Source: Galbula dea
Taxonomy: Eukaryota > Chordata > Aves > Piciformes > Galbulidae
Length of the DNA stretch: 64,000 bases
Direction: 5' to 3'
NCBI GenBank assembly: GCA_013399015.1
Contig: VWZX01008436.1
Location: 434,001 to 498,000, forward strand
Shown: piece after piece, positions 59,191 to 64,000 of the stretch
Position numbering within the stretch: position 1 is the stretch's first letter
How the letters are laid out: each line of letters starts with the position of its first letter
The notes under the pieces: generated by a model
Database searches by the model: none
What the model was told of the DNA's origin: nothing
Seen by the model: only the letters and a program-made list of their open reading frames with translations
Position numbers and translations under genes: made by a program

Positions 59191-60119
59191 CCCAGCAGGG
59201 TGGAGGGCTAAGGTCCCCCCATCAACTTTGGGGTTTGTTGTTTTGGTCTGGTTGTGGGGTTTTTCTTTACAGCCTCCCTGGTTCTNGATCCTGCAAGGCT
59301 GTTGTACAGACACACCCACACCCACCACCTTATCTCCAGAGGGTCCTGCTCTGCTTGAGTCCTCAGTTTAGTGTTTGGAAACAATTGGATGTGCCCCCCC
59401 ACATCCACACACCCCACCCTGCTTTTGTGCTACAGCCTTTCACATCCTTTCCACCCTAGGTTGCCACCTAGGGAAAGGCACAAAGCAGAGGTGGGCAATG
59501 TAGAGATGCCTGGTTCTCTCTACAAGGCACCTCCTGAACAGCCCCAGAAGGTCATCCAGAGCTCAGCAGCACCCAAGGTACAATCAATACCCTCAGTTAG
59601 ATCAGCAGCTAGTCCTTCAGCCCAAACCTGCCACTCTCCCAGCCCTAAGCAGCACCTCCAGCAAAGCTTCAAGGTCTCCAAACCCTCTCCACTTGCTTGC
59701 AGGTGTGGAAAAGCTCCCCCAGAGCTCACCCCTTGGTCAGCAAGATCTCCCACTCACAGGCAAGGTGCAACCACAGAGATTTGGCTGCAGAGTGGGGTGG
59801 GAGGAGGAGGAAGGAGAAGCATAGGGTTCCCCTTTTGCATTTTTACTCCTTCTTCTTGCTCAGGAAGTGGAGGGAAGAGCAGGGTCTTCAAAAGGTTAGC
59901 TGAAAGCTGCCTGCTCATCTTGATGTCTACCTGAGGAGAGGAACACTTTGTGTCTGAAAAATGAGGCTGGAAATCCCCAGGGAAACAAGCTCCCTCACAA
60001 AGCTCCTGCAGCAGAGCTTCCCAGCACAAATGAAAGGTGAAGGGGAAAGCAGCACAGAAACCTGTTTGTTTTCCTCACTTTACTTTCCTCTTCTCTGTTT
60101 CCCCTTGTTCCCATCTTGT
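59191..60119. other. Intron 2 sequence, nothing recognised
   Basis: Contains a single ambiguous base at 59286. No gene recognised, and the 187-codon frame (59371-59934) has no domain. Confidence 0.5.
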
Positions 60120-60396
60120 CTTGTCCTAGTGATAGAACAAGAGGTAATGGCCTCAAGTTTCACCAGGGGAGGTTTAGGTTGGACATGAGGAACAATTTCT
60201 TCCCCCAAAGGGCTGTCAAGCCCTGGCCCAGGCTGCCCAGGGCAGTGGTGGAGTCACCATCCTTGGAGGGGTTCCAAAGCCCTGGAGATGTGGTGCTGAG
60301 GGCCATGGGTTAGTGGTGACCTGGCAGTGTTGGATTAATGGTTGGCCTTGACGATCTGAAAGGCTTCTTCCAACCAAAATGATTCTAGGATTCTAA
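60120..60396 (+). mobile_element. CR1 LINE 3' fragment
   Basis: AGAACAAGAGGTAATGGCCT, GGTTGGACATGAGGAACAAT, GGCAGTGGTGGAGTCACCAT and CTTCTTCCAACCAAAATGAT. Confidence 0.94.
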
Positions 60397-60667
60397 GCAG
60401 CCTTGGGCCAGGTTCCTTTCCAGGTTGTGTGTCAATATTTTCCTTCCATCTTCTCCCAGAGGAGCTCCACAAGAAGAGCAGAGCTCAGGGAGGATGCACA
60501 ATGAAAGCAGCTCAGGCTCTCCCCAGGGACCCTTTAGGCTTTTGAAACCCACCTTAGCTTCCCCTAAAAGGTGTTCCCAGGAGCTGTGGTGTGTTGCCAC
60601 TGCAGCTTTCCACCTAATTGTAAAGCTACCTGGGCCATGGAGTGATTTTGTTATTATGTGCTTGTAG

Positions 60668-60745
60668 CAGTATTCAGCACAATGGGGCCCTGATCTCTGC
60701 TTGGGGCCTCTGAGTCTACTGTAATACAAATAATTAACCATAATA
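60668..60745 (+). mobile_element. Ancient amniote retroposon fragment
   Basis: CAGCACAATGGGGCCCTGAT, then TTGGGGCCTCT, then GTAATACAAATAAT. I recognise the core and the AAT-type tail as a widespread old amniote repeat, the same type as 5978-6150, without being sure of the family name. Confidence 0.6.
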
Positions 60746-61172
60746 GAGCTGGGAAAATATCTTAATAAAACCATGGAATCAATTTGAGGCAATTAAGCAA
60801 TTTTTCAGCTTGCAGAAGTTCTTTTGGTTTGGGGTTTTGTTGTGTTTTTTGTTTTTGCTTTGGAGGCTCAGTTTGGAGAAGGGAAGGGGTTTGGGGTGCT
60901 GCAAAGATCTGCTCATGAGGGATCATAGCTCTGGAGAGGAAACATGGTTTGGAGGCTGGGTCTGTGGTTCCTTGAAGGAGAAGGGGCTCGGTCCTAACCA
61001 GCATCACTTTGGAACTGCTTACCTGCCATCCCTCTGCCCCACATGCCCACCTGAGAAGTGAAGAGCTATCATCCCCTCCCTGCTTTCTAATCCCAGGCAC
61101 TTGAGGACACAGCTAGCTGCCCAGGCAGTGGGGATTGCAGATCTATTTAGATAGAGAGGAATAAGAACAGTG

Positions 61173-61352
61173 CAAAGCCCTGGCCCAGGCTGCCTAGGGA
61201 GGTGCTGGAGTCTCCATCTCTGGAGACATTCCAAACCCAACTGGACACCATCCTGTACAGCCTGCTCTAGTTGACCCTGCTCTGCCAGGGGGGTTTGGAC
61301 TAGATGATCTCCAGAGGTTCCTTCCAACCCCTAGTGTTCTGTGGTTCCATGG
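61173..61352 (+). mobile_element. CR1 LINE 3' fragment
   Basis: GCCCTGGCCCAGGCTGCCTA, GGGGGGTTTGGACTAGATGA, TCTCCAGAGGTTCCTTCCAA and GTTCTGTGGTTCCATGG. Confidence 0.93.
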
Positions 61353-61738
61353 AGGGAATGTGTGTGGGGACAACACAGCATCTTCTAAGGATGGGCAAAC
61401 TAACAAATCTATTGGCTCACCCAACCAAACCAGAATCCTCCAGAGGTGAGCTCCAGCACCCTTTTCTGAAGGAGACAGTGATAGCCTCCCCAAACACACC
61501 TGTTTGACAAGTGGGTGCAGACCCTAAACTGTGTCATGCACTGATCTTTTATGGCTAAGCCTTTGCAGGAACTCTTATGGCCAAGAGTCATGTGTCTGAG
61601 AGGCATTCCCTTAAATCTTTCAGTCCTAAGAAAACACAATCAGTATCCAAATAATCACAATAGAAAAAGAGGTGAAGAATGAAGCTCTCCCTGCATTGTC
61701 CACTGACATCATTGCCAAGGCAGCTCTGTGAACAGAGA

Positions 61739-61893
61739 ACCATAGAGTCACAGAATGGTTTGGGTTGGAAAGAACCTTTCAAGGTCATCTAGGCCAACTC
61801 TCTGCAGTCAGCAGGGACATCTGCAACCACAGCAGGTTGCTCAGAGCCCAAACCAACCTGAGCTGGGATGGTTCCAGGGATAGGGCATCCAGC
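61739..61893 (-). mobile_element. CR1 LINE 3' fragment
   Basis: CATAGAGTCACAGAATGGTT, TGGGTTGGAAAGAACCTTTC, CAGCAGGGACATCTGCAACC and GAGCTGGGATGGTTCCAGGG. It is the reverse of the 54556/18066 subtype. Confidence 0.92.
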
Positions 61894-62604
61894 ATATTAA
61901 TTTGGGGGAGGGGGGAGGGAGGAAGGGTGATGACCTGTTCTGCCTACACTGTCTTCAGTGACTTTAGTGGGAGTGGAAGGCATTTGCCAAGCTGCTGGAG
62001 GAACCCAGTACCTTAAGGGTTTCCTGACAGTGCACATCTCTTTCATCCCTGCCTATCTTAACAGCAACCAAATCAAACCTACGCATCCTGCAGTCTCTTG
62101 GGGTAGGAGGCTGCTGAAGATTCTTCTCTTGCTGTTAAATGTAAGCTCCCTTGGTGGCAACACTGCTGCTGCCCTGTGTGAGGAGTGGGGAGAGATGAGA
62201 TGTGAAGTGCAGGGGGAAAAAGAAAATGAAAAGGAACAACCAAAAAGCCTTAGGAAATGACTTTGAAAATCAGTTCCTGAATAAATTGGGTCAAGTAAAA
62301 ACTACATTTTGGCCATCAGAAGAACAATGTGGGGCTGCTTTTCCTCTGGGCTTGGGGTAAGTCAGAATCACCTTTATCCAGGGAAGTGGAAGTGGCAGAA
62401 AAGATAAGCCAGTGGAATTAGGGGTGCATCTTCTACTGGAGGAGCTTTTTCCTGCAAAAAGCTTGGTTTTTGCTAATGAGACACCTCACTTGTTGTTATT
62501 TTGCATGAAACTGATACCTAGGTGCACTGGCAGGCTCAGCCCCTGCTCCAGAAAACCTTGAAATGGTAGTTATCAGCCTTGGACCTCACACCCTTCTGCC
62601 CAAA
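61894..62604. other. Intron 2 sequence, nothing recognised
   Basis: G-rich run near 61904-61925. No gene recognised. Confidence 0.5.
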
Positions 62605-62775
62605 GGCAGGATCCACTCTGCCTAAACTATCCCTGACAGATGTTTGTCTAACCTGTTCTCCAAAACCTCCCAGGTGGGAACTCCCACCCCTTCCCCAGGC
62701 AATCTGTCCTCACCCTTCACTCCCCTTACCGTTAGACCTCTCTTCCTAAAGACCAGCCTCAGTCCCCTGGCTGGT
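62605..62775 (-). mobile_element. Older CR1-type LINE fragment
   Basis: CCTGACAGATGTTTGTCTAA, CCTGTTCTCCAAAACCTCCC, CAGGCAATCTGTCCTCACCC and GTTAGACCTCTCTTCCTAAA match the inverted tail of older amniote CR1 subfamilies. More diverged than the other copies. Confidence 0.72.
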
Positions 62776-64000
62776 GCTGGTTCAGGGGGGGACTGGTGCA
62801 AGCCTGCAGAGAGAGCCCAGGAGCGGAGAGCAGAGCTCTGCTGGGGCTGAGGGGCACATGGAGGAGAACTTGTCAAATGAACCTGAGCAAACCCAAAGGA
62901 GGAGAGGGAAGAGAGGAGAAGGAAGCAGTGCTGTGAAGCTGTGCAGCAGCTCAGCAGCAGAGGTGGGAACAGAGCTGAGATCCCTCGACTCCATGACTTA
63001 TCCCTGCGTCAGCAAGGGACTCCTTAGCTCATGAATCCCACTGGGCACCTTGCCTTTTTCTCCTGGCCTTTTTTTCCCCCCCCCCTTCTCCCTCTTCTTG
63101 CTAGCTTCCATCTCTCATGCTAATTTCTCTTGCCTTTCAGCATCTCCCCTGTGCCCTCGGAGGGAGAGGTGGTTGTAATACATGCAGTCCTCCACTGATT
63201 CATCCCCTGTGCTTACACATGACTAACACTCCTGCTATTTGTCTTTACTATTTCAACTGATGTACATTTAATATGTAAAACTTTAATTAAAGTCTTATTC
63301 ATAAAAAAATATCTGGGCCAATTTAATTTTTAATTTATTAATTCTTCTTTTTTTTTTTTTTTAAATACCCCAAGGGAATATTTCAATTAGGGACTAAATG
63401 CCAGAAAACACTGTCAGATTTCCACCCTCTTCCCCCTCTCTAATCAAACCTGCAGGTTTGGATATTCTAAAGCAAAAGCCACCAAAACCACAACAATATT
63501 TAGAGGAATTCACTCTGCAGGTGCAGAGATCAATCCTCAGAGAGGCTGAGAACTTCTAGCTCTCTGTGGAAACCAGGGGAAGTTACCCTAAGAAGCCAAC
63601 GAGGTACCCAGAGCCAGCTCCTTACCTAGTGGATCTGTGCTGCTGCTGTGATTGGAGAACTTGCTGAAGCTTTCTAATCAGCTTGGTCCTGCAACCTTTA
63701 ATCATGCAAATGGCTCACGTCTTCAGGGCAGTTCCAGACTTGCCAGCAAAAGGCTTGCAGGACTGACTATGGCAAGGGGAATTGGGATTTGTGCTGGCAC
63801 AACAAAGCTTCTGACAGTTATGGGCCTGACAAAATGCATCCTTCCAAATAGATGCTTCTCCCAGGTTAGCTGGAAGGAGTAAAAACTCTTGGGCTTGCAT
63901 ATTACGTGGCCCAACAAGTCTCTCTCCAGTGGATAAGGTCATCCAGGAGCTTGGTGGATATATTTCCTGCTTCCAGATAGGCAGAGGCTACCAAAACCAA
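62776..64000. other. Intron 2 sequence, no gene recognised
   Basis: Contains C- and T-runs (63068-63090, 63348-63362) and a unique TA-rich block (63180-63330). No exon was identified up to the window edge. Confidence 0.5.

Larger units (their letters stand above)
48453..64000 (-). other. WNT3A-like intron 2 (5' part beyond window)
   Basis: Everything to the right of the penultimate exon is upstream of it on the gene strand. I looked for the preceding Wnt exon (blocks such as RFCRNY, GIQECQHQF and RRWNC on minus) in the translations and on the raw strand and found none. The intron therefore appears to exceed 15.5 kb and to leave the window. It contains CR1 tails, an artefactual duplication, two gaps and several unique blocks listed separately. 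A small gene inside the intron cannot be excluded, but no open frame has a recognisable domain. Confidence 0.7.

Noticed and set aside
48453..64000. Wnt exon 2 or exon 1 within the right part of the window
   Set aside because: None of the conserved blocks (GIQECQHQF, RRWNC, RFCRNY, signal peptide) was found on the minus strand. A base-by-base search was not possible, so a missed exon remains conceivable.

Overview
The window looks like part of a bird chromosome. It is dominated by non-coding sequence with almost no CpG. It carries about thirty 5'-truncated CR1 LINE tails, the typical interspersed repeat of birds, covering roughly a tenth of the window by my own interval sum. I saw no bacterial-style operons and no rRNA, tRNA or CRISPR array. 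The many open frames of 60-350 codons are chance frames: they have no domains, run through repeats, and overlap one another on both strands.

The only protein-coding gene I can support is a Wnt gene on the minus strand. Its last two coding exons are present: 48187-48452 (phase 1 to 0, starting inside the ATRESAF block) and 45449-45928 (the last 159 residues and the stop). They are joined by a 2258-base intron with consensus splice sites. The protein belongs to the WNT3/WNT3A pair and fits WNT3A better. Exons 1 and 2 were not found, so everything right of 48452 is read as intron 2, running off the window. The 3'UTR runs leftward from 45448. A proximal poly(A) signal lies near 44941. A transcript-end-like block at 37337-37600 could be a distal 3' end or a retroposed 3' end.

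Layout: 1-36136 is flanking sequence with scattered CR1 tails, an A/C-rich degenerate repeat (21931-22640), a G-quadruplex-capable (TTGGG)n tract and an unusual stretch at 22900-23580. 36691-37262 is a 20-bp minisatellite interrupted by an assembly gap. 37263-45448 has no recognised CR1. 45449-48452 holds the Wnt exons, with a CpG-retaining intronic block and an inverted CR1 pair between them. 48453-64000 is intron 2 with more CR1 tails and several candidate conserved non-coding blocks.

Two apparent duplications (13057-15017 and 56746-58868) end exactly at single-N or gap positions. They are best read as unmerged overlapping or allelic contigs, not biology. I did not find a novel multi-gene system. 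The points most worth checking are the assembly artefacts, the candidate regulatory blocks in the Wnt introns, the distal transcript end and the A/C-rich tract.
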